This document shows positions 17,669 to 26,401 of a DNA stretch of 64,000 nucleotides, piece after piece. Made by a program: the position numbers and the translations under genes. The notes beneath the pieces were generated by a model. That model searched no databases. It saw only the letters and a program-made list of their open reading frames with translations, and was not told the origin of the DNA. The DNA is from Sphingomonas sp. QA11 (GTDB lineage Bacteria > Pseudomonadota > Alphaproteobacteria > Sphingomonadales > Sphingomonadaceae), in NCBI RefSeq assembly GCF_028473665.1, contig NZ_CP098774.1:4087501-4151500 (forward strand), written 5' to 3'. Every line of letters starts with the position of its first letter. Position 1 is the stretch's first letter.

Positions 17669-19888
17669 TTAGTATCGAACGCCCAGCGTCGCGCCGAACG
17701 ATCGCGGGCGCGAGACCGCGACCGCGATCGCCCCGTTCCGCGCCGATCCCGCCGCACCGACATCCTGGATGCCGCGGCTATCGGTCAGGTTCCGCACGAA
17801 CGCGTCGAGGCGGAACCGGTCGAAGCTCACCCCGACATGCGCATCGACCTGCCCATAGGCATCGAGCCTGTGCTGCGCCGCCCCTGCGGTGAAGGCCGAG
17901 CGCCTGTCCCCGGTATAGCGCCAGCTCGCGCCGATGGTGCCGGTCACCCGGTCGCCCAGCGCGCGTTCGTAGTCGGCGCTGAGCGTCGAGGCGAAGCGCG
18001 GCGCATAGGGCAGCCGGTCGCCGTCATGGCCACCCACCACGGCGGGCGCATCGTCGTTCAGCACCGCGTCGAAATAGGCGCCGCTCGCCGCCAGAGTCAG
18101 GCCGGGCACCGGCTTCGCGGTCGCGGACAGTTCGACGCCCTTGCTGCTTGCCTTGCCGCCATTGGTGTTGACGCCGAACCCGCCGATGCTCGCGATGAGT
18201 TGGATGTTGTTCCAGTCGGTATAGAATCCGGTCAGTTCGAACGACAGCCGGCGGTCGAGCAGTTCGGTCTTGATGCCGATTTCATAGTCGGTCGTCGTGT
18301 CGGGCGCGAATTCGCGCGGCACCTCGCTAGGCGCGGCCGGCGGCAGCACGTTCGGGCCACCCGGGCGATAGCCGCGCGCGACGCGTGCATAGAGAGTGAG
18401 ATGGTCGTTCGGCTTGAAGGCCGGCGCGACCGAATAGGTGAAGACATTATCGGACGAACTGCCGCCGAACGAAAAATCCCCACCCGCCAGCGGCCCCGAA
18501 CTGGTCTGGGTCGCCCGCTGCGTGTTGTGGCTGTACCGCCCGCCGACGCTCAGATCGAATTTGGGCGAGAAATGATAAGTCCCGCTCGCGAACCCCGCGA
18601 TCTCGCGATAGGCCGATGTCACCGTTGCAAAGGCCAGCCCATCCAGGCCCGGCACATGGGCGCCCGTCGGATCGGCGATCGCGTCGATCGACTGGTCGAT
18701 CATATTGCGTTCCCGCGTGTAGAAGCCGCCCAGGGTCCAGTCGAAGGCGCTCGCACCCGACGATGCCAGCCGCACTTCCTGGGTGAAGCGGCGCTGGGTC
18801 ACATTCTGGTTGATGATCGCGCCCAATGATATGCCGAACACGCTCGGGTCGGAGAGCAGCGGTCCGTATAGCCCGCTGATATCCTGGATCTGCCTTTGGT
18901 CGAGCGCCCCCCAGCTGGTCGAGGACAGCAGGCTCACCGGGCCGAAATCATAGTCGGCGGTGACATTGTAGATGCGGTATTTCACATGGTTCGGCTCGGC
19001 GACCAGCCGGCTCTGCTTCAGGTCGCCAAGCGTCGGGCGCAGCGTCACCGGATCGGCATCGATCGTGTTCGATCCGTTGCTCTCCAGATTCTGGACGAAC
19101 GCCGTGCCGCGCAGGGATAAGCTGTCGAACGGCCGGACAAGGACCGATCCGCGTCCGCCATAGGTCCTGCCGCCGTTCACGTCCGGCCCACGCACCGGAT
19201 CGTCGATATAGCCGGGATCGGTGCGGTAGAAGCCGCTGCCCCGCACCGCGACCCTGTCGCCGAGCGGCACGTTGACCGCCGCGCGGCCGGACCATCCGGT
19301 CTCGCCCTTCCCGACGCTTTCGAAGCCGCCCTGCGCCGCGGCGTGGACGGCATCGGTCTGCGGCGCGACCGTCACATATTTGACGAGGCCGCCCAGCGAG
19401 TTGGCGCCGTACAGCGTGCCCTGTGGCCCGCGCAGTATCTCCACCCTTTCAAGGTCGAACGGGTCGATATCGGGGGTCAGGATCGCTCCGTTGGCAAGTG
19501 AGGTCGCCGAGCCGTAAGGCGTTTCGTCGACATAGGTCGCGACCGTCGCGCCCACCCCGTTGGTGCTGATCCCGCGCAGCACCAGCCGGGTCTGGCCGGC
19601 CTGGCTTTCGACGATGCTCGCGCTCGGCACCCGGGTGAAATAATCGGCGAAACGTTCGGCATGGACCCGGGCCAGTGCATCGGCAGAGATGACCGACACC
19701 GATTGCGGGATATCGATCAGCCGTTCCTCGCGCTTTCGTGCCGTCACGACAATGTCTTCGCCGCCCGCGCGCTGGTCGTCGCTCGCCGCAGCCGGAGCCC
19801 CCCGCGCTGGCTCCTCGGCCTGCGCGACGGGCGCCAATGTCGCCATCACGGTGGCTGCCAGCCACAACGCCCTCGATCGAAACGCCAT
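17669..19888 (-). CDS. TonB-dependent outer-membrane receptor
   Basis: 739 residues: signal peptide (LWLAATVMATLAPVAQAEE), TonB box region EDIVVTARKREERLIDIPQS, plug domain to about residue 180 (ERVEILRGPQGTLYGANSLG) and a 22-strand barrel ending in SFGATLGVRY with the terminal aromatic residue. It is an energised importer of a large substrate, of the type sphingomonads use for peptides, sugars or aromatics. The serine hydrolase follows in the same operon, and a regulator plus enolase-superfamily epimerase lie divergently. A candidate operator is at 19928-19948, 40 bases before the start. Confidence 0.93.
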   Translation of the reverse strand: MAFRSRALWLAATVMATLAPVAQAEEPARGAPAAASDDQRAGGEDIVVTARKREERLIDIPQSVSVISADALARVHAERFADYFTRVPSASIVESQAGQTRLVLRGISTNGVGATVATYVDETPYGSATSLANGAILTPDIDPFDLERVEILRGPQGTLYGANSLGGLVKYVTVAPQTDAVHAAAQGGFESVGKGETGWSGRAAVNVPLGDRVAVRGSGFYRTDPGYIDDPVRGPDVNGGRTYGGRGSVLVRPFDSLSLRGTAFVQNLESNGSNTIDADPVTLRPTLGDLKQSRLVAEPNHVKYRIYNVTADYDFGPVSLLSSTSWGALDQRQIQDISGLYGPLLSDPSVFGISLGAIINQNVTQRRFTQEVRLASSGASAFDWTLGGFYTRERNMIDQSIDAIADPTGAHVPGLDGLAFATVTSAYREIAGFASGTYHFSPKFDLSVGGRYSHNTQRATQTSSGPLAGGDFSFGGSSSDNVFTYSVAPAFKPNDHLTLYARVARGYRPGGPNVLPPAAPSEVPREFAPDTTTDYEIGIKTELLDRRLSFELTGFYTDWNNIQLIASIGGFGVNTNGGKASSKGVELSATAKPVPGLTLAASGAYFDAVLNDDAPAVVGGHDGDRLPYAPRFASTLSADYERALGDRVTGTIGASWRYTGDRRSAFTAGAAQHRLDAYGQVDAHVGVSFDRFRLDAFVRNLTDSRGIQDVGAAGSARNGAIAVAVSRPRSFGATLGVRY

Positions 19889-19927
19889 CGCCCTTTTCCC
19901 TCCGAAAACGCAATGGCATCATGACGC

Positions 19928-19948
19928 ATGTTTCACTTATGGCAACCA
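19928..19948. promoter_or_regulatory. Imperfect ATGTTTC-N7-GCAACCA operator candidate before the TonB receptor
   Basis: One arm, ATGTTTC, is identical to that of the perfect repeat at 20683-20703, the spacer is again seven bases, and the other arm keeps four of seven positions of GAAACAT. It lies in the receptor/regulator divergent region, so the XRE-cupin protein is the likely binder. Confidence 0.45.
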
Positions 19949-20015
19949 TTTTCTCATCAGGCGAACACCATTCCCTGCCTGTCCGCTTTGCGCTAGCAAT
20001 GTCGGGAGAGGGAAT

Positions 20016-20660
20016 ATGGCCAAGGCAAGTACCAAGAGTCAGCATCCGGGCCTCGCATTGCGGGCCGCGCGCATCGAACAGGGGCTGACGCTCAGGGCAT
20101 TGTCCGCCCGGATCGACATGCCCTTCTCCACGCTGTCGAAGCTGGAGAACGGCAAGATGGCGATGACCTATGACAAGCTCGTGCGGCTGGCGCAGGGCCT
20201 GGGCGTCGACATCGGCAGCCTCGTCGCGGCCGCCGCGCCGGCCGCGCAACCACCCGCGGCGGTAGGCCGGCGCAGCGTGCAGCGCGCCGGGAGATGGCCC
20301 GGCGCCAGCTCGGAACGCCACACCCATCATTATCCGGCCGCCGACCTGCTTGGGAAGATGATGGTACCGATCATCATCGAGGTGAAAGCGCGCAGCGTCG
20401 ACGAGCTGGGCGGGCTGGTCCGCCATTCCGGTGAGGAATATCTCTACATTCTGTCGGGCGGGATGGAGCTTCACTCCGATCTCTACGCGCCCCTGCCGCT
20501 TGCCCGGGGCGATTCGGTCTATTTCGACAGCGGCATGGCGCACGCCTATGTGTGGGTCGGCGAGGAACCGTGCCGGGTACTCTCGATCTGCGCTGGCCCG
20601 GGCATGCAACGCATGGCACAATCAGCCGGAAAAAGCTGGGATCTGGTCTCTTCCGACTAA
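20016..20660 (+). CDS. XRE-family regulator with C-terminal cupin sensor domain
   Basis: 214 residues: HTH_3 domain at about residues 12-68 (LRALSARIDMPFSTLSKLEN), Ala/Pro linker, then a cupin domain (HSGEEYLYILSGGMELHSD ... DSVYFDSGMAHAYVWVG) that should bind a small ligand. ATG at 20016 follows GGGAGAGG; the open frame runs back to 19689 but upstream is the divergent promoter region. XRE-cupin proteins commonly repress neighbouring catabolic genes. Candidate operators flank it in the receptor and epimerase control regions. Confidence 0.93.
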   Translation: MAKASTKSQHPGLALRAARIEQGLTLRALSARIDMPFSTLSKLENGKMAMTYDKLVRLAQGLGVDIGSLVAAAAPAAQPPAAVGRRSVQRAGRWPGASSERHTHHYPAADLLGKMMVPIIIEVKARSVDELGGLVRHSGEEYLYILSGGMELHSDLYAPLPLARGDSVYFDSGMAHAYVWVGEEPCRVLSICAGPGMQRMAQSAGKSWDLVSSD

Positions 20661-20682
20661 GCAGGTTCGCCGCTCGGGAATC

Positions 20683-20703
20683 ATGTTTCCAATATTGAAA
20701 CAT
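20683..20703. promoter_or_regulatory. Perfect operator ATGTTTC-CAATATT-GAAACAT before the epimerase gene
   Basis: Two perfect 7-bp arms around a 7-base AT-rich spacer, 27 bases before the epimerase ATG at 20731 and just after the regulator stop. The geometry suits a dimeric HTH protein, and a weaker copy is found before the divergent TonB receptor. Binding by the XRE-cupin protein is inferred. Confidence 0.6.
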
Positions 20704-20730
20704 AAGCGCATCCATGTGATGGAGCGCGGC

Positions 20731-21747
20731 ATGAAAGCCCCGATCACGCCCGCCCGCCCGCTCTCGCTCACCCATCGCCGCGATGCGATGCTGATGCGGG
20801 AGCCATTCCGCATCTCCGGCTATCTGTTCGAAGCGATGCCCGCGGTGACCGCGACTCTCTCGGATGGCGAGCATTCAGGCCGAGGCGAGGCGGCCGGCGT
20901 TTATTATCTGGACGACGATCCAGCCCATATGGAAAGCGAGATCGAGCGGTGCCGCGAGGCGATCGAGGCGGGGATCGACCGGCAGCGCCTCCGCGACCTG
21001 CTTCCCGCCGGCGGCGCCCGCAACGCGCTCGACTGCGCGTTGTGGGAACTTGAATCGCTGAGCAGCGGCGAGCCGGTGTGGAGACTCGCCGGGGTCGGCC
21101 CGCCCCGGCCGCGCCTCACCACTTTCACCCTGCCCGCCGACGACCCCGCCGTGGTCCAGCAGCGGCTGGCGAGCCTGCCGACCGCGCTGGCGATCAAGCT
21201 CAAGCTGGCGGGCGATCTCGCCGCCGATACCGAGCGGGTTCGCCTGGTGCGCGCCGCGCGGCCTCACGTCTGGATGGGGGTGGACGCAAACCAGGGCTAT
21301 GGCGGCGATGATCTCGACGGGCTCGTCGCAATGCTGGTCGACCAGAATGTAGCGCTGCTCGAACAGCCGGTCAGGCGCGGCGCCGAGGCACTGCTCGACG
21401 GCTGGCGCTCGCCGATCCCGCTCGCCGCCGACGAAAGCGTCCAGGATCTCGCAGAGATCGACGCCCAGCGCGCCCGCTTCCAGGTGATCAACATCAAGCT
21501 CGACAAATGCGGCGGCCTGACCGAGGCGCTGCTGATGGCCGATCATGCCCGCCGTCTCGGCCTGAAGGTGATGGTCGGCAACATGGCCGGCACGACGCTC
21601 GCGGCCGCGCCCGCCTTCGTCCTCGCCCAGCTTTGCGACGTGGTCGATCTCGACGGCCCCTGGTTCCTCGCCGACGATCCGCTCGCCGCGAGCCTCTACA
21701 AGGACGGCGAGGTCATGGTTCCCGCCCGCCTTTGGGGCGCCGGCTGA
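20731..21747 (+). CDS. dgcA: Enolase-superfamily racemase/epimerase (DgcA / L-Ala-D/L-Glu epimerase type)
   Basis: 338 residues, muconate-lactonizing subgroup. The KxK catalytic pair is in LAIKLKLAG, metal ligands are in MGVDANQGY, LLEQPVRRG and LAADESVQD, and the opposing lysine is in NIKLDKCGG. The sequence style fits dipeptide epimerases or N-acetyl-D-Glu racemase DgcA; the exact substrate needs assay. ATG 20731 has GGAG at seven bases; an ATG at 20719 lacks an SD. With the receptor, hydrolase and XRE-cupin regulator it suggests uptake and racemisation of peptides with D- or L-acidic residues. Confidence 0.85.
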   Translation: MKAPITPARPLSLTHRRDAMLMREPFRISGYLFEAMPAVTATLSDGEHSGRGEAAGVYYLDDDPAHMESEIERCREAIEAGIDRQRLRDLLPAGGARNALDCALWELESLSSGEPVWRLAGVGPPRPRLTTFTLPADDPAVVQQRLASLPTALAIKLKLAGDLAADTERVRLVRAARPHVWMGVDANQGYGGDDLDGLVAMLVDQNVALLEQPVRRGAEALLDGWRSPIPLAADESVQDLAEIDAQRARFQVINIKLDKCGGLTEALLMADHARRLGLKVMVGNMAGTTLAAAPAFVLAQLCDVVDLDGPWFLADDPLAASLYKDGEVMVPARLWGAG

Positions 21748-21903
21748 GGCGGAAAGCGCGCCGCCGCCTGATGAATCCGCTGGCGCTGTCTTGCCTTGAT
21801 CTCGCGCACCAGCCGGGCGAGGTGGCCGATCACCTCGGGATCGGGTTCAGGCTCTGGGCTTCGCACACAGGAAGCGCGCGACGCATTGGGGATTGCGGCT
21901 CCC
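21748..21903. other. 156-bp gap between epimerase and DUF5681 genes with a possible minus-strand ORF
   Basis: A minus-strand frame from GTG 21866 to TAG 21696 would encode 56 residues (PEPEPDPEVIGHLARLVREI ...) of plausible coding character, overlapping the epimerase 3' end. It starts just after the DUF5681 stop. Support is weak; no homologue recognised. Confidence 0.25.
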
Positions 21904-22431
21904 TCACGACGTGTCCTCGTTCGGCGTCTCGTCGAGCGTGTGGCGCACGACCACCCGCCCGGATTTCGGATCGATGAAGATCTCGTCCGACCAGCGCGTG
22001 TCGAGCACTGGCCCCCAGCCGGGCCGTTCCTTGACCTTGCGCAGGTCGCGTTCCATCACATTGTACAGCGCGATCTGGTCACGCTTCTGCTCCGCCTTGG
22101 CTTCCTGCACCATCTCGATCCAGCGGCGCAGCGCGACGCGATTGCCCTTCAGCGCCCGTTGCATCAGCGCCCGGAACACAGCGCGATGCGCCGAAAGCTC
22201 GATTTCCGCCTCCCCGTCTTTCACAATGATCGCGCGGTACGCCTCTTCCAGGATCATCGTGCGGGTCGGCTGGTCCGATCCCAGCAGGCGATCGCCCTGC
22301 GCACCCGTCCCACCGCGCCAAGCCGGCCGTCCCTTGGGGTTGCCGGAAACGCCCTTGGCGAAGCGGCCACTCGCGGCACGGGCGGGCACCTGCACCACCG
22401 CATCCTCCGATTCTATCCTTCGTTCGGTCAT
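21904..22431 (-). CDS. DUF5681-domain protein
   Basis: 175 residues with the family hallmark GRFAKGVSGNPKGRP near the N-terminus, then a helical region (ALMQRALKGNRVALRRWIEM) and a charged C-terminus. DUF5681 proteins are often found near phage-like or mobile genes; their function is unknown. ATG 22431 has AGGGA upstream; the open frame continues to 22605 with low-quality sequence. No integrase, terminase or att-like repeats are visible nearby, so this looks like an isolated accessory gene. Confidence 0.75.
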   Translation of the reverse strand: MTERRIESEDAVVQVPARAASGRFAKGVSGNPKGRPAWRGGTGAQGDRLLGSDQPTRTMILEEAYRAIIVKDGEAEIELSAHRAVFRALMQRALKGNRVALRRWIEMVQEAKAEQKRDQIALYNVMERDLRKVKERPGWGPVLDTRWSDEIFIDPKSGRVVVRHTLDETPNEDTS

Positions 22432-22832
22432 GTCATCGTCCCTGCATGGCTGGTCCTTCCCCACAAAAAGCAGCTTCAGCCGGAAGGTTGAATCGACCGG
22501 CGCCTGTTCAGCCTGTTCGGGTGGATTCACTGCCTGCTCTTGCACCTGTTCCCACCTGTAGCCGGACAACAGGCACCCAGGGCCCATACCGTTGATCCAG
22601 CGCAATGAATCCGTCGGTACGATCCAACATAACAGGTGCGAAAAAACGAATGCGCCGGATCAGGCGGGAACAGGCGGACCACCGCCGGGGATGGTGCGGA
22701 TCGCGGTAGGTCCGGTCAATGCCGCGAGTGCCACGCACTTCTCCTCCGGGTGCGGTTTCCCGACGCTGGACTCGGCGCGCCTTACCCCATTAAGCCACCC
22801 CATCTTCTCTTTTTGCCGAAAGGCCCTCCTTG
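22432..22832. other. 401-bp region between DUF5681 and M61 peptidase genes
   Basis: It holds several direct copies of CCTGTTC (22506-22560), which on the minus strand form the DUF5681 leader. There is also a possible 47-residue minus-strand ORF (22660-22803, MGWLNGVRRAESSVGKPHPE ...) that I do not recognise. Part of its 5' end has a D-arm-like sequence but no T-arm, so I do not call a tRNA. No strong promoter or terminator seen. Confidence 0.4.
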
Positions 22833-24740
22833 ATGATCCGTCGCGTCCTTTTCGTTTCACTGCTCGCCTCCGTCGCAATGCCTGCCCTTGCGGAGAATTC
22901 GAAGCCGCAGCCTGTGCCTTTCGTAAATACCATCCCCGAGGCGCGCGACATTCCCTATCCGGGCACGATCACGCTCGAGATCGAAGCGACCGATACAAGG
23001 CGCGGCATTTTCACGACGAAGGAGACCATTCCGGTCGCCAAAACCGGGCCGATGGTGCTGCTCTTCCCGAAATGGCTGCCCGGCGCGCACTCGCCGCGCG
23101 GCGAACTGGACAAGGTCGTCGGCCTGCATATCCATGCGAACGGCAAGGAGCTTCACTGGACGCGCGATCCGGTCGACGTCTTCGCCTATCATATCGACGT
23201 GCCGTCGGGCGCGAAGACGCTCACCGTCGACCTGCAATTCGCCTCCGCCACCGCGAGCGACCAGGGCTCGATCGTCGTCTCGCCCGAGATGCTGCGCCTG
23301 CAGTTCAACTCGATGAGCCTCTACCCGGCAGGCTATTTCACCCGCCAGATCCCCGTAAAGGCCACCGTGAAATATCCCGATGGCTGGCACGCCTCGTCGG
23401 GCCTGCCATCAAAGGCGGTCGGATCGACCTACAGCTATGAACCGACCAATTACGAGGTGCTGGTCGATTCGCCGGTGCTTGCCGGCCGTTTTTACAAAGG
23501 CTGGGCGCTCAGCCCGCGCGTGAACCTCAACGTCTATGCCGACAACGCGGCGGAGCTCGCCGCGACGCCGGAGCAGATCGATGCGCACAAGCGCCTGGTC
23601 GAGCAGGCGGTGAAGCTGTTCGGCACCCAGCATTACGACAAGTACGAGTTCCTGCTGTCGCTGTCGGACCAGATGGGCGGCATCGGGCTCGAGCATCACC
23701 GCAGCTCCGAGGACGGGGTAAAGCTCGGCTATTTCCTGAAATGGAAGGAGGGCCCCGGCTCGCGCAACCTGCTGCCGCACGAATATACTCATAGCTGGGA
23801 CGGCAAGTACCGTCGCGGCGCCGACCTGTGGACGCCCGACTACCGCACGCCGATGCGCGGCTCGCTGCTGTGGGTCTATGAAGGCCAGACTCAATTCTGG
23901 GGCTATGTGCTTCAGGCGCGGTCGGGGCTGGTGTCGAAGCAGGATACGCTCGATCAATATGCCTCGATCATGGCGAGCCTCGACAACCGTCCGGCGCGCG
24001 AATGGCGCAACCTGGTCGACACCACCAACGATCCGGTCATGTCGCAGCGCCGGCCCAAGGGCTGGCTGAGCAACCAGCGTTCCGAGGATTATTACAACGA
24101 GGGCCTGCTCGTCTGGATGGAGGTCGATTCGATCCTGCGCAAGCTGTCCGGCGGGACGAAGTCGATCGACGATTTCGCCGGCACCTTCTTCCGCGGCAAG
24201 GACGGCGACTATGGCCAGGTCACCTACACGTTCGACGATGTCGCGGCGACGCTGAACGGCATCCAGCCCTATGACTGGGTCGGCTTCCTCAAGCGGCGTA
24301 CGACCGAGACGGGCGAGCCCGCCCCGCTCCAGGGTTTCGTCAACAATGGCTACAAGCTGATCTACACCGACGAGCCGACGCCGTCGTTCAAGCATGCGGA
24401 GATGACCGCCAAGCGAGTCGATCTCAGCTATTCGCTCGGCCTCGCGCTCAACAACGAAGGCGCGATCACCGCCGTGATCTGGGACAGCCCCGCGTTCAAG
24501 GCGGGGCTGACGGTCGGCGACACGGTCGTCGCGATCAACGGCGCCACCTGGTCGGCCCAGGCGATCAAGGACTCGGTAACGGCGGCGAAGGCGGCCAAGG
24601 AGCCGATCGTGCTGCTGGTGAAGTCAAGCGACCGCATCACGTCGGCGAGCATCGACTATCATGGCGGCCTGCGCTATCCGCGCCTCGAAAAGATCGGCAA
24701 CGGCGAGGGTGGCCTCGATAAGCTGCTGACGGCCAGATAA
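22833..24740 (+). CDS. M61-family zinc aminopeptidase with PDZ domain
   Basis: 635-residue exported metallopeptidase related to glycyl aminopeptidases. Signal peptide MIRRVLFVSLLASVAMPALA; beta N-domain; zinc motif HEYTHSW (HExxH) near residue 315 with the third ligand glutamate in VYEGQTQFW; PDZ domain at about residues 520-600 (INNEG.. then DSPAFKAGLTVGDTVVAING). It probably trims peptides in the periplasm. ATG 22833 is preceded by an in-frame TTG. The inorganic pyrophosphatase gene follows after about 100 bases. Confidence 0.9.
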   Translation: MIRRVLFVSLLASVAMPALAENSKPQPVPFVNTIPEARDIPYPGTITLEIEATDTRRGIFTTKETIPVAKTGPMVLLFPKWLPGAHSPRGELDKVVGLHIHANGKELHWTRDPVDVFAYHIDVPSGAKTLTVDLQFASATASDQGSIVVSPEMLRLQFNSMSLYPAGYFTRQIPVKATVKYPDGWHASSGLPSKAVGSTYSYEPTNYEVLVDSPVLAGRFYKGWALSPRVNLNVYADNAAELAATPEQIDAHKRLVEQAVKLFGTQHYDKYEFLLSLSDQMGGIGLEHHRSSEDGVKLGYFLKWKEGPGSRNLLPHEYTHSWDGKYRRGADLWTPDYRTPMRGSLLWVYEGQTQFWGYVLQARSGLVSKQDTLDQYASIMASLDNRPAREWRNLVDTTNDPVMSQRRPKGWLSNQRSEDYYNEGLLVWMEVDSILRKLSGGTKSIDDFAGTFFRGKDGDYGQVTYTFDDVAATLNGIQPYDWVGFLKRRTTETGEPAPLQGFVNNGYKLIYTDEPTPSFKHAEMTAKRVDLSYSLGLALNNEGAITAVIWDSPAFKAGLTVGDTVVAINGATWSAQAIKDSVTAAKAAKEPIVLLVKSSDRITSASIDYHGGLRYPRLEKIGNGEGGLDKLLTAR

Positions 24741-24839
24741 AGGAGAGGGGCACCCCCCCACACCGCTCGATCCGGGCTTGCCGGGGCTTTCGCGCCTCCG
24801 GCCGGTCCGGATGAACGACCATGAGAGCCCAGGACAGAC

Positions 24840-25388
24840 ATGAACATCGATTTGATCTCGATCGGCGACGATCCCCCCAACAGCCTCAACGTCATCATCG
24901 AAGTGCCGGTCGGCGGCGAGCCGGTGAAATATGAATTCGACAAGAAATCCGGCGCGCTGTTCGTGGATCGAATCCTCCACACGCCGATGCGCTATCCGGC
25001 CAATTACGGCTTCATTCCGCACACCCTGTCGCCCGACGGCGATCCGCTCGACGCGCTCGTCATCGCGCGCTCGCCCTTCGTGCCGGGCTGCGTCGTGCGT
25101 GCGCGCCCGATCGCGGTGCTGAAGCTCGAGGACGAGGCCGGCGGCGACGAGAAACTGGTCTGCGTGCCGGTCGACACCACCTTCCCTTATTATTCGGACG
25201 TGGGCGAGCGTGGCGACCTGCCCTCGATCGTGCTTGCGCAGATCGAGCATTTCTTCAAGCATTACAAGGATCTGGAGTCCGAGAAGTGGGTGCGTATCGG
25301 CCAATGGGGCGATGCCGAGGAAGCCAAGCGGATCGTGATCGAGGCGATCGCCACAGCCAAGGCCGCGAAGCAGGCGGCCACAGCGTAA
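24840..25388 (+). CDS. ppa: Inorganic pyrophosphatase
   Basis: Soluble family I pyrophosphatase hydrolysing PPi to two phosphates, pulling biosynthetic reactions forward. 182 residues; the signature DGDPLDALVI with metal-binding aspartates, plus YEFDKKSGALFVDRIL and RYPANYGFIPHT, are diagnostic. Upstream (24741-24839) is a G+C-rich stretch with CCGGGGCTTTCGCG, also present in the large palindrome at 48.97 kb. Confidence 0.96.
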   Translation: MNIDLISIGDDPPNSLNVIIEVPVGGEPVKYEFDKKSGALFVDRILHTPMRYPANYGFIPHTLSPDGDPLDALVIARSPFVPGCVVRARPIAVLKLEDEAGGDEKLVCVPVDTTFPYYSDVGERGDLPSIVLAQIEHFFKHYKDLESEKWVRIGQWGDAEEAKRIVIEAIATAKAAKQAATA

Positions 25389-25398
25389 TGATCCGCGG

Positions 25399-26118
25399 AT
25401 GACGCCCCGGACGGCCTGGAGAGGATGCGCGGCGGCGGGAATCGTCGCCTTCATCTGCTCCGCGTCGTTCGGGCTCATCCCGGGCATGGTCGCGTGCGGG
25501 CCGACAGGCGGCCTCGACCCGATCGTCGCCTTCGAATTCACCCGCACCCCGGCCGCGGTGGCGGCCCTGTTCGGGAGCGAGCCCTGCACCGCGACCCTGG
25601 TCGCCGCGCAGAAGACCGGCCTGCTGCTCGACACGCTCGGCTTCATCCCGAGCTATACCGCGTTCCTCATTCTCGCCGCGATCGCCACGGGCACGCGCAC
25701 CCCGCGGGTCAGGATGGCGGTGATAGCGACCTTCATCATCGCCGCCGTGAGCGACCAGATCGAGAACGGGCTGCTCTACGCGATCCTGCGTGACCTGCCG
25801 GGCACATCCGCGCTGCTTGGTCCCCTGTGGTGGGCGGTCCATGTGAAGTTCACGCTGCTCGCGCTTGGCATGATTACCATAGGCGCCTTGCTGTTCGGGA
25901 CGGGACGCAAGCTTGCTCGCGTGTTTGGTACTATCGTCGCCATCGCCGGATGTGTTTCTTGCTATGGCGTCTCACCGGCTTCCGGCGGAGCCATGGTGAT
26001 CGGCTTTCTTTACGGCTGGACTACTCTTCTGGTTGGCGCACTCCTCGCTTGCCTGTCGACTTCCCCTTTCGCGGCGCGCGCTGCCCCGCCGCCAGACCAA
26101 GCGACGCCCAGCGCCTGA
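25399..26118 (+). CDS. Integral membrane protein of unknown function
   Basis: 239 residues with about six membrane segments, including LLLDTLGFIPSYTAFLILAA and WWAVHVKFTLLALGMITIGA. No family recognised. It starts ten bases after ppa and may be co-transcribed. Its last 98 bases overlap the convergent TfoX-like gene (26021-26118), an unusually long antisense overlap for this compact region; the C-terminal tail AARAAPPPDQATPSA may be only loosely constrained. Confidence 0.6.
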   Translation: MTPRTAWRGCAAAGIVAFICSASFGLIPGMVACGPTGGLDPIVAFEFTRTPAAVAALFGSEPCTATLVAAQKTGLLLDTLGFIPSYTAFLILAAIATGTRTPRVRMAVIATFIIAAVSDQIENGLLYAILRDLPGTSALLGPLWWAVHVKFTLLALGMITIGALLFGTGRKLARVFGTIVAIAGCVSCYGVSPASGGAMVIGFLYGWTTLLVGALLACLSTSPFAARAAPPPDQATPSA

Positions 26119-26401
26119 GCTCATCGGCGTCGTCATAGACTTCGTCGGGCGCGCGGCGATAGTTCATCGATTCAACCCGGCCCTCGCTCATCTCATAAGA
26201 GAAGCGCGAACAGCCAGCGGCATCCCATTCAGCATCGCTGACCGAATCGGATTTGAACCATGCCCCCTCATCGGACACGATCGCGAAGATGGTACCGTCG
26301 CAATATAAAGTCGCGCCGCCCATCATCTTGCGCATGGTGACGGTGCCGACCGGCTCCATCGCCTCGGCGATCCAGTCAACCAGCCCCTGGTCGAACGCCA
26401 T
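26021..26401 (-). CDS. TfoX/Sxy N-terminal-domain protein
   Basis: 126 residues; the TfoX N domain is seen in RKMMGGATLYCDGTIFAIVS and GAWFKSDSVSDAEWDA. Full-length Sxy/TfoX controls competence in gammaproteobacteria. Short single-domain versions like this are widespread and of unknown role, so a competence function should not be assumed. Start ATG 26401 overlaps the end of the upstream GNAT gene by 26 bases. A basic tail (APRKGKSTGKRG) ends the protein. Confidence 0.85.
   Translation of the reverse strand: MAFDQGLVDWIAEAMEPVGTVTMRKMMGGATLYCDGTIFAIVSDEGAWFKSDSVSDAEWDAAGCSRFSYEMSEGRVESMNYRRAPDEVYDDADELRRWASLGLAAGQRAPRKGKSTGKRGVRQPEE

Noticed and set aside
22740..22803. tRNA-like sequence on the minus strand (GGGTGGCTTAATGGGGTAAGGC...)
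   Set aside because: Has a D-arm-like part, but no T-arm TTC motif, poor acceptor pairing and no CCA; not called as a tRNA.
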